This document shows positions 26,017 to 36,110 of a stretch of DNA of 64,000 nucleotides, in pieces; the first letter of the stretch is position 1, and each line of letters starts with the position of its first letter. Where the stretch lies: NCBI GenBank assembly GCA_020436085.1, contig JAGQYM010000012.1:31828-95827 (forward strand). The letters are read 5' to 3'. Position numbers and translations under genes: made by a program. Below the pieces are notes generated by a model, which saw only the letters and a program-made list of their open reading frames with translations, was not told the DNA's origin and made no database searches. This stretch comes from Cyclobacteriaceae bacterium (GTDB taxonomy: Bacteria > Bacteroidota > Bacteroidia > Cytophagales > Cyclobacteriaceae).

Positions 26017-28401
26017 TTATTCGTTTCTCAAAGCCTCAACCGGATTGACAAGTGCCGCACGTAATGAGCGGTATCCAACAGTGAGGAAAGCAATTGCTGT
26101 TGTGGTCAAAAGACCGGCAGCAAACATGATCACACTTAGCGGAACTCTGTATGCAAAGTTGCCAAGCCATTGATCCATAATATAGCCTGCAAGAGGCGCT
26201 GCGATGACAAACGCAACGATAACCAGAATCATAAATTCTTTTGAGAAGATATAAAAGATGTTTCCAATGGATGCGCCTAACACTTTTCGCACTCCAATTT
26301 CTTTCTCTTTCTCATTCGCCATGAACGAGATTAACCCGTACAAACCGAGACAACCGATCGTAATGGCAATCCCGGAAAATATCATGAGCAACACTGACAT
26401 CCTTTGTTCGTTTTCATAAAACTCAGCAATCTGCCTATCTACAAAATCGTAGCTGAATAAATAGTCAGGGTACTGAGCATTCCATGCCTTTTCAATACCC
26501 TCAATTGCCTCCTTATATTTTCCAGGCTCAAGTTTGACGGCTATCGAGCGATAGTCTTCCAGGTCGCTCATGATCACTGCTGGGTCAATAGGTCTGATGA
26601 GCGAAGTAGTGTGGAAATCTGCAACCACGCCAACAATAGGGATCTTTTTCCTCCAGATATTCATTTCCCTTCCTATTATTTCCTCTGGATTTTCGATGCC
26701 AACTTCATGCATCAGTCTTTCGTTGACCACCGCAGCAGCTATGGTATCTGTTCGTTGAAGATTCCTACCCGCTATCAGCTTCAGTTGAAAGATATCCAGA
26801 TAATCCACATCACCTTCTTTGACATGGGCCCTATGACTATCCTCTACACCTGCCACCGAAAAGTTAGTACTGGAAATAGATCCACTTGACGGAGGTGTTG
26901 AGCAAAGTGTGGTTCCTACAACTCCAGGAACCTGAGTCAGCGCGGATTTCAAAGCTCGCTTCGGTTGAATCCCTTCATTCTCGGGAACTGGCACGGATAC
27001 GATTGCTTCCTTATTAAAACCCAAGTCCTTCTTGTCGAGGAAATTCATCTGTGAAAGCAGAATAACAGTACCAACGATAAGGAGTTGCGAGATCACAAAT
27101 TGAAATACCACGAGACCTCTTCTGAGCGCAAACCCTCCCGTACTTCGGTTGGTGATTTTATTTTTGAGAGCTAAGGCAGGACTGAATCCTGAAAGAAGTA
27201 ATGCTGGGTACGATCCTGAAACTAAACTAACAACCAAGCCTACACCTACCAGAAAGGTGATAACTGAAAGATTGGTCAGATCGATATGCAGATTTAATTC
27301 AAGGAACTGATTGAGTTGGATAAATGCTAACTCAGACAGACCCACAGAAATGATGATTGCAAATAATGTAATAAGTGAAGTCTCCGACAGGTACTGCAAA
27401 ATCAACTGTCCGCGTTGGCTGCCCAATACTTTTCTGATTCCTACTTCTTTGGATCGCTTCACCGCCACAGCTGTGGACAGGTTGACAAAATTGATGCAGG
27501 CAGTTAGAATCAAGAACACGGCAACAATGCCCATTGCAAGGATGGAAGACTCGCTTACAGTTGAATAACGGTAGTTACTGAAGCGAACATCGTAACTAAG
27601 ATCAGACAATGGCTGCAACCACCATGTTGAATTCTCAGCATTATCCTCACCTTTATATTTTTCAATGAAATCATGGAACTGAGCATCGATCTCAGAAGGG
27701 TCTGTACCATTTTTTAGTAACACGTAGCATTGATCGTCACTAAAGGTACTATTCCATCCATATCCATCTTTTTCTTTTTTGATAGTTGCATAGGAGATCA
27801 GGATTTCAAACGGGAGGTTAGTGTTATCAGGGGCATCTTCCATAATTCCCGTAACTTTCAAGTCTATGTCGTTATTCAGGCGGATGGTTTTGTTAATGGG
27901 GTCATCATCTCCAAAAAACTTTCGCGATGAAGACTCTGATAGAATCACCTGACCGGGTTCAATAATGGCTGTCTTATAGTTTCCCGAAATAATCTTCCTG
28001 GAGAAAAATGAGAAGTAGGTTGAATCAGTATAACCAAACCTCTCCTCCTGTTCGAATATTTTCTTATTTCCGTTGTGCTCTACAGTAAAGAGCCCATTGT
28101 AGGAGCCAGAAATGAAAAGCACTTTTTCGAGGCCAGTAACATCATTTCTAAAAGCATCCGAGAAAGGTGGCGGTACCCCTGGGGTGAAATCCTCGTTTCC
28201 GTTTACAACCGTCTTATTCACCACTCGATAAATCCGATCTCCATTAGGGTGATAGTTGTCGAAGCTGGTGAAAAAAGAAATCATCAGAAACAACACCAGA
28301 CTGCAGGTGATTCCCAATGCCAGGCCAAATACGTTGATGACAGAGTAGCCGAGGTTTCTCTGGATATTTCTGAAGGTGACAATGAAGTAGTTCTTAAGCA
28401 T
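26017..28401 (-). CDS. MacB-like ABC permease (third gene of the sigma-54 operon)
   Basis: The 794-residue permease has coupling motifs SKEVGIRKVLGSQ and EKEIGVRKVLGAS and ends NPVEALRNE. Its extracytoplasmic domains contain unusual blocks: FSDAFRNDVTGLEKVLFISG in the first half, and a Ser/Pro-rich CSTPPSSGSISS loop in the second. That suggests a substrate or partner specificity different from its neighbours. It starts 12 bases after the stop of the second gene. The general eight-helix plan is the same as in the others. Confidence 0.88.
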   Translation of the reverse strand: MLKNYFIVTFRNIQRNLGYSVINVFGLALGITCSLVLFLMISFFTSFDNYHPNGDRIYRVVNKTVVNGNEDFTPGVPPPFSDAFRNDVTGLEKVLFISGSYNGLFTVEHNGNKKIFEQEERFGYTDSTYFSFFSRKIISGNYKTAIIEPGQVILSESSSRKFFGDDDPINKTIRLNNDIDLKVTGIMEDAPDNTNLPFEILISYATIKKEKDGYGWNSTFSDDQCYVLLKNGTDPSEIDAQFHDFIEKYKGEDNAENSTWWLQPLSDLSYDVRFSNYRYSTVSESSILAMGIVAVFLILTACINFVNLSTAVAVKRSKEVGIRKVLGSQRGQLILQYLSETSLITLFAIIISVGLSELAFIQLNQFLELNLHIDLTNLSVITFLVGVGLVVSLVSGSYPALLLSGFSPALALKNKITNRSTGGFALRRGLVVFQFVISQLLIVGTVILLSQMNFLDKKDLGFNKEAIVSVPVPENEGIQPKRALKSALTQVPGVVGTTLCSTPPSSGSISSTNFSVAGVEDSHRAHVKEGDVDYLDIFQLKLIAGRNLQRTDTIAAAVVNERLMHEVGIENPEEIIGREMNIWRKKIPIVGVVADFHTTSLIRPIDPAVIMSDLEDYRSIAVKLEPGKYKEAIEGIEKAWNAQYPDYLFSYDFVDRQIAEFYENEQRMSVLLMIFSGIAITIGCLGLYGLISFMANEKEKEIGVRKVLGASIGNIFYIFSKEFMILVIVAFVIAAPLAGYIMDQWLGNFAYRVPLSVIMFAAGLLTTTAIAFLTVGYRSLRAALVNPVEALRNE

Positions 28402-28413
28402 TGTGTTTATTTT

Positions 28414-30810
28414 TTACTCGTCTTTTAATGAGTCAACAGGATTGGCAGTTGCCGCTTTCACGGCCTGATAACTAATGGTAGCAAACGCGATGACGACATT
28501 AAGAATACCACCAATGAGAAAATAAAGCGGATCGACATCTATGCGATAAGCAAATCCACTCAGCCATTGATTCATGGAATACCAAACCAGAGGAGCGGCA
28601 ATCAAGAATGCAATGCCAACAAGCTTGATAAAATCATTGGACAGCAGCATCACGATTCCAGAGACGGAGGCCCCAAGCACTTTTCTTACCCCAACTTCTT
28701 TTGTTTTCTGCACAACCAAAAAAGAAATCAAGCCAAAGAGGCCGAGGCAGCCTATGCCAATGGAGATGCCTGAAAATATTTTGAATATGGTGAACAACTG
28801 GTTCTCGCGACTGTAGTTCTTTGCGAGGTAGTCATCCATGAACGTGTATTCAAATATGAAATCCGGAAATACCTGCTCCCATGCAGCCCTGATGTGAGCA
28901 ATTGTCTCAGGAATGTTTGAGTCATTAATTTTGATTCCTGCTTCAAAGTAAAACTTAGGGTACTGAACCATCACTTGTGGTCTGATAGCCTCGTGAAGTG
29001 ACTTTGTATGAAAATCTTTCACCACTCCAATAATCGGTCCCTTGTTGCGACTTAAACCAAACGAAAGATTCTTCCCAAGTGCTTCTTCTGGCGAGCTGAA
29101 ACCAAACTGACGCACTGCAGTTTCATTTATCAAAAATTCAAGGCCAGCCTCTTGTTCTTCTTGCTTCAGAAACCAGCGTCCTGCCGCAAGCTGCAAATCA
29201 AAGGTGTTCAGGTAATCGTAATCAATAGCTTTTATTCCTGCCAACACCTCACGTTCAACACCATCCATTCTGATCTCGGAATTAATGTCATTGTCAGAAG
29301 TCGGAACACCAATAGCAAAAGACACAGACTTTACATTGCTGTTAGTTAGCAATTGTGTTTTCAATGTCTGCAGCTTCACCGGATCGCGGTCACTCAGGCC
29401 TGCGGTCACGATATAATCCTTATCAAAGCCGAGAGGCTTGTTACGGAAATAATTCATTTGCTGCGCTACTACTATGGTCCCGATGATCAGTACCTGACTG
29501 ATCACAAATTGAAAGGTCACCAGTCCCTCTCTTAAGAATTTTGAATTGCCAGCTGATGAAGTCAGTTTACCTTTCAAGGCAACTGCCGGTTTGTAACCAG
29601 AGAGTACCAAAGCCGGATAGAGGCCTGACATCATAGAAACTGCAATGATGATCGAAATCAGAAATCCGATTGCCATAGGAGTTCTTAAAGCCTCAAAGCT
29701 CAAGCTTGTCCCCATCAGGTTGTTAATAAATGGCATCACACGTTCTGCTACACCAAGCGCTATCAGCGTTGCTAATAGCGTTAAAATAAGTGCCTCCCCC
29801 AGATACTGGTAAACCAGTTGTATTCGAGAGGCACCCAACACTTTTCTCACTCCTACCTCTCTTGATTTCCTTAAGGCAAGCGCTGTACTGAGGTTGACAA
29901 AATTGATACAAGCCAACAGTAGAATGAATAGCCCAATGAAAGCAAGCACGTACAAGTAACTTGTGTCGATTGTGTAACCAGGATTAAACTCAGCATAGGT
30001 CTTATCAAAGTGAATCTCCCGAAGAGGTTGAAGGGTGTAATGCGTATTGTCTGCAGACTCACCTTTCAAATATTTTTTTGGAAGCAAGGCCAATTGGGTT
30101 TCAAAATCTGTCTCTGACATCCCCTCAGGAAGAAGCACATAGTGAGCAAAGCCAATATTAACACCCCACGAATCGTATTTAAAACCACCGACCATCTCGT
30201 CATTGAAGCTTTCTGCGGCAACAATCATCGAGAAGGGCAAGTGGGAATTGCCGGGAGGATCTTTAAGTATACCTGCAATCTCTACATCCACGATCTCAGA
30301 AAAGTTGACAACCTTTCCCACCGGAGAATCACCACCAAAATGTGACTTTGCCATCGACTCTGTGATGAAGGCTGTATTCGGTTTTCGGAATGAAGCAACC
30401 GGGTTGCCAGTCACCACTTCAAAGTCAAAAACCTTGAAGAAGTTGGAATCAGCGAAGATGATTTCATTTTGCGTCCATTTTTCATCTTCCCATTGCAGTT
30501 GATACTCTTGAGGATAGAAGACCTGAGTTACGCCTTGCAATTCGGGATAATCATTGACCAACGCAGGTCGCATGGGAAACGGGGTAGACGCATTTCTCTT
30601 TTCACCCGCATCTGTCAACTCTTCCCTAACCACCCGATAAATTCGATCGCTTTTGCTATGGAACGTGTCGTAGTTCAGCTCAAAATTGATAACAAGGAAT
30701 ACTAACACGCACGCACTGAGGCCAAGACTCAGGCCAAATAGATTAATAAATGTTGATACCTTGTTCTTTACAAGATTTCTAAGCGTGACTTTGAAATAGT
30801 TTTTCAGCAT
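28414..30810 (-). CDS. MacB-like ABC permease (second gene of the sigma-54 operon)
   Basis: The 798-residue permease begins MLKNYFKVTLRNLVKNKVST, with coupling motifs SREVGVRKVLGAS and TKEVGVRKVLGAS and the end NPVDSLKDE. The coupling segments of its two halves are almost identical to each other, which is less so in the other copies and may mean less asymmetric contact with the ATPase. It follows the first gene after 16 bases. It lacks any nucleotide-binding motif, as expected for a permease-only subunit. Confidence 0.88.
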   Translation of the reverse strand: MLKNYFKVTLRNLVKNKVSTFINLFGLSLGLSACVLVFLVINFELNYDTFHSKSDRIYRVVREELTDAGEKRNASTPFPMRPALVNDYPELQGVTQVFYPQEYQLQWEDEKWTQNEIIFADSNFFKVFDFEVVTGNPVASFRKPNTAFITESMAKSHFGGDSPVGKVVNFSEIVDVEIAGILKDPPGNSHLPFSMIVAAESFNDEMVGGFKYDSWGVNIGFAHYVLLPEGMSETDFETQLALLPKKYLKGESADNTHYTLQPLREIHFDKTYAEFNPGYTIDTSYLYVLAFIGLFILLLACINFVNLSTALALRKSREVGVRKVLGASRIQLVYQYLGEALILTLLATLIALGVAERVMPFINNLMGTSLSFEALRTPMAIGFLISIIIAVSMMSGLYPALVLSGYKPAVALKGKLTSSAGNSKFLREGLVTFQFVISQVLIIGTIVVAQQMNYFRNKPLGFDKDYIVTAGLSDRDPVKLQTLKTQLLTNSNVKSVSFAIGVPTSDNDINSEIRMDGVEREVLAGIKAIDYDYLNTFDLQLAAGRWFLKQEEQEAGLEFLINETAVRQFGFSSPEEALGKNLSFGLSRNKGPIIGVVKDFHTKSLHEAIRPQVMVQYPKFYFEAGIKINDSNIPETIAHIRAAWEQVFPDFIFEYTFMDDYLAKNYSRENQLFTIFKIFSGISIGIGCLGLFGLISFLVVQKTKEVGVRKVLGASVSGIVMLLSNDFIKLVGIAFLIAAPLVWYSMNQWLSGFAYRIDVDPLYFLIGGILNVVIAFATISYQAVKAATANPVDSLKDE

Positions 30811-30826
30811 AACAAATAATTTACTG

Positions 30827-33202
30827 CTATTCGCTTTTTAGTGATTCGACTGGATTGATAAGCGCGGCTTTTATTGATTGATAGCTTACCGCGAACAATG
30901 CCACCGCGAGAACCAAAGCTCCGCTCCCTACAAAAACATAAATATTCAGGTCGGTGCGATACTCATAACCTGCCAGCCATGAGTTCATCGCGTAGTAGGC
31001 CATTGGTAAGCCAAGAATTGCAGACAGTAAAATCAGCTTGGCAAAGTCGCGGGACAAAAGCATTACAATTTGTGTTGCTGTTGCACCCAACACCTTTCTG
31101 ATACTTAACTCTTTGTTACGCTGCTCGCTCATATAGGCTGCCAACCCTAAGAGGCCAAGGCAAGCGATGATAAGCGCAAGACCTGTAAAAACTGAGAAGA
31201 GTGTACCTAATCGGGACTCTTCCCTGAACAAGTTGCTGTAAGATTCATCCAAAAAAGAATAATTAAAAGAAATGTCAGAGTGTTTCTTCCATAGTGCTTC
31301 AACCTCCGCAATGGTCTGATCGTAGTCACCTGGATTTAATCGAAGGTGCAGAAGTTGTTGATTATTCTCTAACATAAAAACCAAGGGGCTCACCGCTTCT
31401 TTCAACGATCTGGTATTGAAATCCTTCACAACACCGATTACCTCGAGTTTTCTTGACCTATCATTGTCAGAAAGGTAAACCAGCTTTCCGATCGGGTCAC
31501 CTTCAAAAAGATAACCAGCTGCAACTTCATTTAGAATCACCGAAGCAGAGTCACTCACAAAGTCGCGTGAGAAATTACGTCCGCTCATTACCTCAATTCC
31601 CACTGTTGGAATGAAGTCATAATCGGAGTGGCAGGTTCTTACCAATTTTCTGGTTTCCTGATCATCTTCTGTCACCGCCACCGTGCCATCGTAATCATCG
31701 ATGGGTCGGAATTCAGAACTGGCTATCGCTGAAATGCCTGGCAATTGTTTGAGTTCATTGATCAGTGACTGCTGACTATCAACACGGTCTGCATTTTGGA
31801 TAACCAGCATGTTTTCCTTGTCGAATCCCAGTTTCTTTGATCGCATATATTTGAGCTGCTGCTGAACCACCAGCGTGCAACTGATCAAGATCATCGAGAT
31901 AGTGAATTGCAAAGTGACAAGGCTATTTCTCAGTTTGCTGCTTTTGAACCCAGAACGGATGTCACCCTTCAGAACAACTGATGGCTTGAGTCGGGAAAGG
32001 AAGAACGAAGGGTAACTTCCGGCAAGAACGCCTAGCAGTATCACAAACAACATCAAAGTTGCGATGCCAATGGGTTGAATAATCTGATCAAAGGAGAGCT
32101 CACGACCGGTAAGGTCTACAAAAGGCACCCTTGCCAATTCCACAAGCCCGAGGGAGATCAGAGTTGCAATCGCCACCAGGATGATCGACTCAATTGTAAA
32201 TTGCCTGATGAGCTGATTCGATGCAGAGCCAAGCACCTTCCTCACGCCTACTTCCTTTGCACGATTGGAAGAGCGCGCAGTTGTCAGGTTCACGAAGTTT
32301 ACACACGCCAGCGTCAGCACAACAAGTGCTACGATTCCAAATATATATAACGTTGTTGCTTCACCATTAGGCTCAAATTCTCCCTGACCATTTCCCTGAA
32401 GGTGGATGTCGGTAAGTGCCAACTCATCAAAACTTAAATTGATACCTTGTTTTGGTAAGTCTTTAAACCCTGGGTTGTGAACCTCAATCACATCAGGAAT
32501 TTTACTAACAACGGTTTTGATATTCGCTCCCTCTCGAAGAACAAGGTAGGTAGAAAGGTTCATTGAATTCCAGGTCTCATCTCTGCCAGAAGGTATCAAC
32601 GTGATTGGGGCAACAGCTTTCGGATGAAAATGGGAGTTGGCGGGGGCTTCCTCCATGATGCCCGTCACCTGCAGCACATCATCACCCAATTGAATTGAGT
32701 TTCCTATTACATCACTCCACTGACGAGTCTTAAAGTATTTTTCTGCAATGGCAGGTATGAGTACAATTTTATCATTTCCAACAAGAGCAGAATTTGGATT
32801 GCCAGCAAGTAAATGAAAGTCAAAAACTCTGAAGAAATTTGAATCCGCGAAGAATATGTTCTCTTCATTGAATGCCACGTCATCCTTTTTGAACAGCCTG
32901 TCGCCACTTGTCATACGCATGGCTTCTTCAATCTCCGGGATGTCACTTTCCAATGCTTTTGCCATCGGTGGAAATGTTGAATTCCCATCAAACCGGTTTG
33001 CGCCAAGCTCAAGGTGGGAAACCATGCGGTAGATTCGATCTGACTTTGAGTGGAATCTATCGAAGCTCAGTTCGTTCACTATATATATAGTGATCAACAT
33101 GGCAACGGCAATGCCCACGGCAAGGCCAGAAACGTTTAGAATCGTATAAAACTTCTCTCTGATGAAGTTCCGGATCGCTACTTTAAACAGGTTTTTTAAC
33201 AT
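30827..33202 (-). CDS. MacB-like ABC permease (first gene of the sigma-54 operon)
   Basis: The 791-residue permease heads the five-gene operon. Coupling motifs are AKEVGVRKVLGSA and NKELSIRKVLGAT (second one altered, LSI for IGI), and the end is NPVESLKSE. The start codon lies 27-42 bases downstream of a TGGCACG-N4-TGGC sigma-54-type promoter (33229-33244), so a short leader is predicted. The divergent gene 175 bases away encodes an NtrC-type activator, which is the expected partner for such a promoter. Together these imply that the five permeases are made on demand in response to a signal sensed by the kinase at 34745-36109. The signal is unknown. Confidence 0.88.
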   Translation of the reverse strand: MLKNLFKVAIRNFIREKFYTILNVSGLAVGIAVAMLITIYIVNELSFDRFHSKSDRIYRMVSHLELGANRFDGNSTFPPMAKALESDIPEIEEAMRMTSGDRLFKKDDVAFNEENIFFADSNFFRVFDFHLLAGNPNSALVGNDKIVLIPAIAEKYFKTRQWSDVIGNSIQLGDDVLQVTGIMEEAPANSHFHPKAVAPITLIPSGRDETWNSMNLSTYLVLREGANIKTVVSKIPDVIEVHNPGFKDLPKQGINLSFDELALTDIHLQGNGQGEFEPNGEATTLYIFGIVALVVLTLACVNFVNLTTARSSNRAKEVGVRKVLGSASNQLIRQFTIESIILVAIATLISLGLVELARVPFVDLTGRELSFDQIIQPIGIATLMLFVILLGVLAGSYPSFFLSRLKPSVVLKGDIRSGFKSSKLRNSLVTLQFTISMILISCTLVVQQQLKYMRSKKLGFDKENMLVIQNADRVDSQQSLINELKQLPGISAIASSEFRPIDDYDGTVAVTEDDQETRKLVRTCHSDYDFIPTVGIEVMSGRNFSRDFVSDSASVILNEVAAGYLFEGDPIGKLVYLSDNDRSRKLEVIGVVKDFNTRSLKEAVSPLVFMLENNQQLLHLRLNPGDYDQTIAEVEALWKKHSDISFNYSFLDESYSNLFREESRLGTLFSVFTGLALIIACLGLLGLAAYMSEQRNKELSIRKVLGATATQIVMLLSRDFAKLILLSAILGLPMAYYAMNSWLAGYEYRTDLNIYVFVGSGALVLAVALFAVSYQSIKAALINPVESLKSE

Positions 33203-33228
33203 AGAATCACTCGATTTGTGTCACTATT

Positions 33229-33244
33229 GGCCAAACCCGTGCCA
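33229..33244 (-). promoter_or_regulatory. Sigma-54 (-24/-12) promoter of the five-permease operon
   Basis: The minus strand reads TGGCACGGGTTTGGCC. Against TGGCACG-N4-TTGC only the second T of the -12 element differs. The essential GG at -24 and GC at -12 are present with correct spacing. Transcription would start near 33218, giving a leader of about 16 bases before the ATG at 33202. Confidence 0.75.
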
Positions 33245-33307
33245 TAGATTGTAACTTGGTGAAATAGAGTTATTTATAAATTACAATAGAATTCCACACA
33301 ACATTAT

Positions 33308-33325
33308 TGTATCATTTTTGATACA
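33308..33325. promoter_or_regulatory. Candidate enhancer (activator-binding dyad) for the sigma-54 promoter
   Basis: TGTATCA-TTTT-TGATACA is a perfect 7-bp inverted repeat. A second overlapping dyad has arms TACAATA (33282-33288) and TATTGTA (33305-33311). The position, about 90-107 bases upstream of the predicted sigma-54 start, is usual for NtrC-type enhancers. It also lies about 55 bases before the activator's own start codon, so autoregulation is possible. Confidence 0.5.
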
Positions 33326-33377
33326 CTGCAGCGTGTGATATCGTAACAATTACATACTTTGGAGCCAGATATTACAA

Positions 33378-34745
33378 ATGCGAGAGGGCAACATATTAAT
33401 AATAGACGATGATCGGGACGTGCTGGAAACAGCCCGAATGTTTCTCAAGCAGGAATTCAGCACAGTACAAATAGAAGAGCAGCCGGAGCGGATACCGCAA
33501 CTACTCCAGGAAAGGGATTATGACGTGGTCTTGCTGGACATGAATTTCAACAAGGGAATCAATGATGGCGCTGAGGGGTTCTTCTGGCTTGAGAAAATAT
33601 TGTCTATCGACCCCAATGTGGTTGTCATTTTAATCACCGCTTACGGTGAGGTCGATCTGGCGGTAAAGGCTATGAAGAGTGGTGCCACGGATTTTGTGTT
33701 GAAGCCATGGAAAAACCAGAAGCTCTTAGGCACAATCCTGTCTGCGCTTGAACTTAGAAAATCGCGCAAAGAACTTGAACGTGTCAAGTCAACACAGGAA
33801 GAACTAAGCAAGGACATCGATACAGCTTTCACTGACTTTGTTGGAGAATCTCCAGCTGTAGAACGTGTGCGGGAACTTATCGAAAGGGTTGCCGGTACGG
33901 ATGCAGACGTGTTGATACTTGGTGAAAATGGCACAGGCAAGGAACTGGTGGCTCGTGCAATTCATCGTCAGTCCCTTCGTGCAGATAAAGTCTTTATCAG
34001 TGTCGATCTTGGAGGGATAACAGAGACACTATTTGAAAGCGAGCTTTTTGGCCATGTAAAAGGTGCATTTACTGATGCCAAACAAGATAAGCCGGGCCGG
34101 TTTGAAATTGCATCAGGCGGAACGCTCTTTCTTGATGAAATTGGAAACCTGTCCCTCCCACTTCAGTCAAAACTGCTGACCGTACTTCAACAACGAAAAA
34201 TCCAGAGAGTGGGATCCAACAAAGAGATCGCGGTTGACTTTCGTCTGATCTGCGCAACCAACATGCCTTTGTATGACATGATTTATGAGAAGAAGTTTCG
34301 TCAGGACCTTCTTTATCGTATCAACACCGTAGAGATTCGTGTACCGCCTTTGCGGGAAAGACTGGAAGACTTACCTCTACTCGTTGATCATTTTCTTCAG
34401 CAATATGGGAGAAAATATAAACGCAATGGCATCAGAGTAGATAAGACGATATTTACGAAATTGAAAAAGTATCATTGGCCGGGAAACATCCGTGAATTGC
34501 AGCACGCAATCGAGAGAGCTGTGATTCTATCTGATGGAAAGGTTATCAACTCCCCTGACTTGTTGATCAACAGTGCACCGGAACGAAGTGTGACTACCGA
34601 AAAAGGGCTCACTATGGATGAGATGGAGAAACGTTTCATCATGCAGTCACTAGATGATAATGAAGGAAACGTAACAAAGACTGCGCAGATTTTGGGGATG
34701 ACTAGGACCGCATTATACAGAAGGATGAAAAAATATAGCATCTGA
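33378..34745 (+). CDS. NtrC-family sigma-54-dependent response regulator
   Basis: The 455-residue product has a receiver domain (acidic DD near 11-12, phospho-acceptor D54, T87, K109) and an AAA+ domain with Walker A GENGTGKE (182-189). The sigma-54-contacting loop GAFTDA (229-234) and Walker [11 protein letters not shown] (D253/E254) are also present, followed by a Fis-type helix-turn-helix at the C-terminus ([19 protein letters not shown]). GAFTDA is a known variant of GAFTGA, so activity with sigma-54 is expected. The gene overlaps the kinase gene by one base (TGATG). It is divergent from the five-permease operon, which has a sigma-54 promoter. Confidence 0.93.
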   Translation: MREGNILIIDDDRDVLETARMFLKQEFSTVQIEEQPERIPQLLQERDYDVVLLDMNFNKGINDGAEGFFWLEKILSIDPNVVVILITAYGEVDLAVKAMKSGATDFVLKPWKNQKLLGTILSALELRKSRKELERVKSTQEELSKDIDTAFTDFVGESPAVERVRELIERVAGTDADVLILGENGTGKELVARAIHRQSLRADKVFISVDLGGITETLFESELFGHVKGAFTDAKQDKPGRFEIASGGTLFLDEIGNLSLPLQSKLLTVLQQRKIQRVGSNKEIAVDFRLICATNMPLYDMIYEKKFRQDLLYRINTVEIRVPPLRERLEDLPLLVDHFLQQYGRKYKRNGIRVDKTIFTKLKKYHWPGNIRELQHAIERAVILSDGKVINSPDLLINSAPERSVTTEKGLTMDEMEKRFIMQSLDDNEGNVTKTAQILGMTRTALYRRMKKYSI

Positions 34746-36109
34746 TGGTATTGAAGCGATTTACGGTGTTGGTCATCTTGAGGGTCTTCCTCCTACTCAT
34801 TACTATTTTTATTCTTTCCTTGATCTTTGGTGATGGGCGACTATTCTTTAATCAAATCATTCTCAGCTGTGTTCTTATCATCCAAATCTGGGAACTCATT
34901 CGGTACGTGACACAAACCAACCGCGAGCTCGCTCGACTATTCCTTGCTGTGCGCCACTCCGACTTTTCGGTTACGTTCAAAGACATGCCGATGACGCGCT
35001 CGTTCTACGAACTGCAGGACAGTATGATCGAAATTATTCAGGCATTCAAGGATGTAAAGATTGAAAAGGAAGCGCAGTACCAATTTCTTCAGATACTGAT
35101 CCGGCAATTACACTTTGGCATCATCTCGCTTGAGAATGAGAACACTATTACAATCATTAATCCAATGGCTGAGCAACTGGCTGGAATCCATGGAGTAAAA
35201 AACTGGAAACTTGTTCAGCAGCTTAACCCGGTCTTTGCCAAACGAATTGAGGAATTGGGTGACAATGCCCGCACGTTAATTCAGTTCACCACACAAGGAG
35301 AAACCAAGACCCTGGCAGTAGACATACGCACGCCACTAATCCTTGACAAGCCCCACAAGCTGATTACCTTCCAGGACATTAACTCTGAAATTGAGCAAAA
35401 AGAAATTGAAGCTTGGCACAAACTGATTCGCATCCTCACGCACGAAATTATGAATTCAGTGACGCCAATTGCATCGCTTACTGAAACTATGCAGACCTTG
35501 CTTGTCGACAAAAATGGAAATCAAAGACAAGTCCAGGACATAAGTGACGAGACAATCAAAGACATTCTGTTCTCACTGAAAACGATTCACAAACGAAGTG
35601 AAGGGTTATTGAGTTTTGTCGACACCTATAGGAAGCTTACAAAAATTCCGCAGCCCACACTGGAAACGTTTCACATCCGTGATATGCTCGAGCAGATTTC
35701 TGTGCTCATGCATCATGATCTCAAGGGTACAACAGTTAAGTTTGGTGTCAACGTGACCCCTTCTGACTTATTAGTACATGCAGACCCAAAGCTCATCGAA
35801 CAAGTAATCATTAACCTGGTTACCAATAGCATTCACGCATTGGCTAACAAACCAGACGGGCTCATCACGTTGAACGCGTACGAAGAAAATAAGCGAATCG
35901 TAGTGGAAGTGTCGGACAACGGAAAAGGAATTCCGGAAAAGGAACTTGAAGAAATCTTTGTTCCGTTCTTTTCCACGAAAAAGGAAGGCTCGGGTATTGG
36001 CTTGAGTTTATCCAAACAAATCATGAGCCTTCATGGCGGCACGATAAAAGTGAAATCTCAACCGGGAGTTGGCACTTCTTTCTTCCTGAACTTCAAACGT
36101 AAAGTCTGA
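34745..36109 (+). CDS. Membrane histidine kinase partner of the NtrC-type regulator
   Basis: The 454-residue product has two N-terminal helices (about 7-28 and 34-52) with almost no extracytoplasmic loop, so the sensor must work inside or at the membrane. A HAMP-like linker and a PAS-like domain (about 115-225) follow. The H-box is LTHEIMNSVTPIASL, the N-box VTNSIHAL, and the G-boxes DNGKGIP and GSGIGLSLS. All catalytic elements are intact. It follows the regulator by a one-base overlap and precedes the amidohydrolase by one base, so the three genes should be one operon. A kinase with no external sensor domain next to FtsX-type permeases recalls Firmicute Bce-type systems where the permease itself senses. 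This analogy is inference. Confidence 0.9.
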   Translation: MVLKRFTVLVILRVFLLLITIFILSLIFGDGRLFFNQIILSCVLIIQIWELIRYVTQTNRELARLFLAVRHSDFSVTFKDMPMTRSFYELQDSMIEIIQAFKDVKIEKEAQYQFLQILIRQLHFGIISLENENTITIINPMAEQLAGIHGVKNWKLVQQLNPVFAKRIEELGDNARTLIQFTTQGETKTLAVDIRTPLILDKPHKLITFQDINSEIEQKEIEAWHKLIRILTHEIMNSVTPIASLTETMQTLLVDKNGNQRQVQDISDETIKDILFSLKTIHKRSEGLLSFVDTYRKLTKIPQPTLETFHIRDMLEQISVLMHHDLKGTTVKFGVNVTPSDLLVHADPKLIEQVIINLVTNSIHALANKPDGLITLNAYEENKRIVVEVSDNGKGIPEKELEEIFVPFFSTKKEGSGIGLSLSKQIMSLHGGTIKVKSQPGVGTSFFLNFKRKV

Positions 36110-36110
36110 C

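Noticed and set aside
33077-33092. Perfect palindrome CACTATATATATAGTG
   Set aside because: It lies inside the first permease gene and encodes Ile-Tyr-Ile. ATATATATA for the same tripeptide also occurs inside the genes at 48.4 and 51.6 kb, so codon use explains it.
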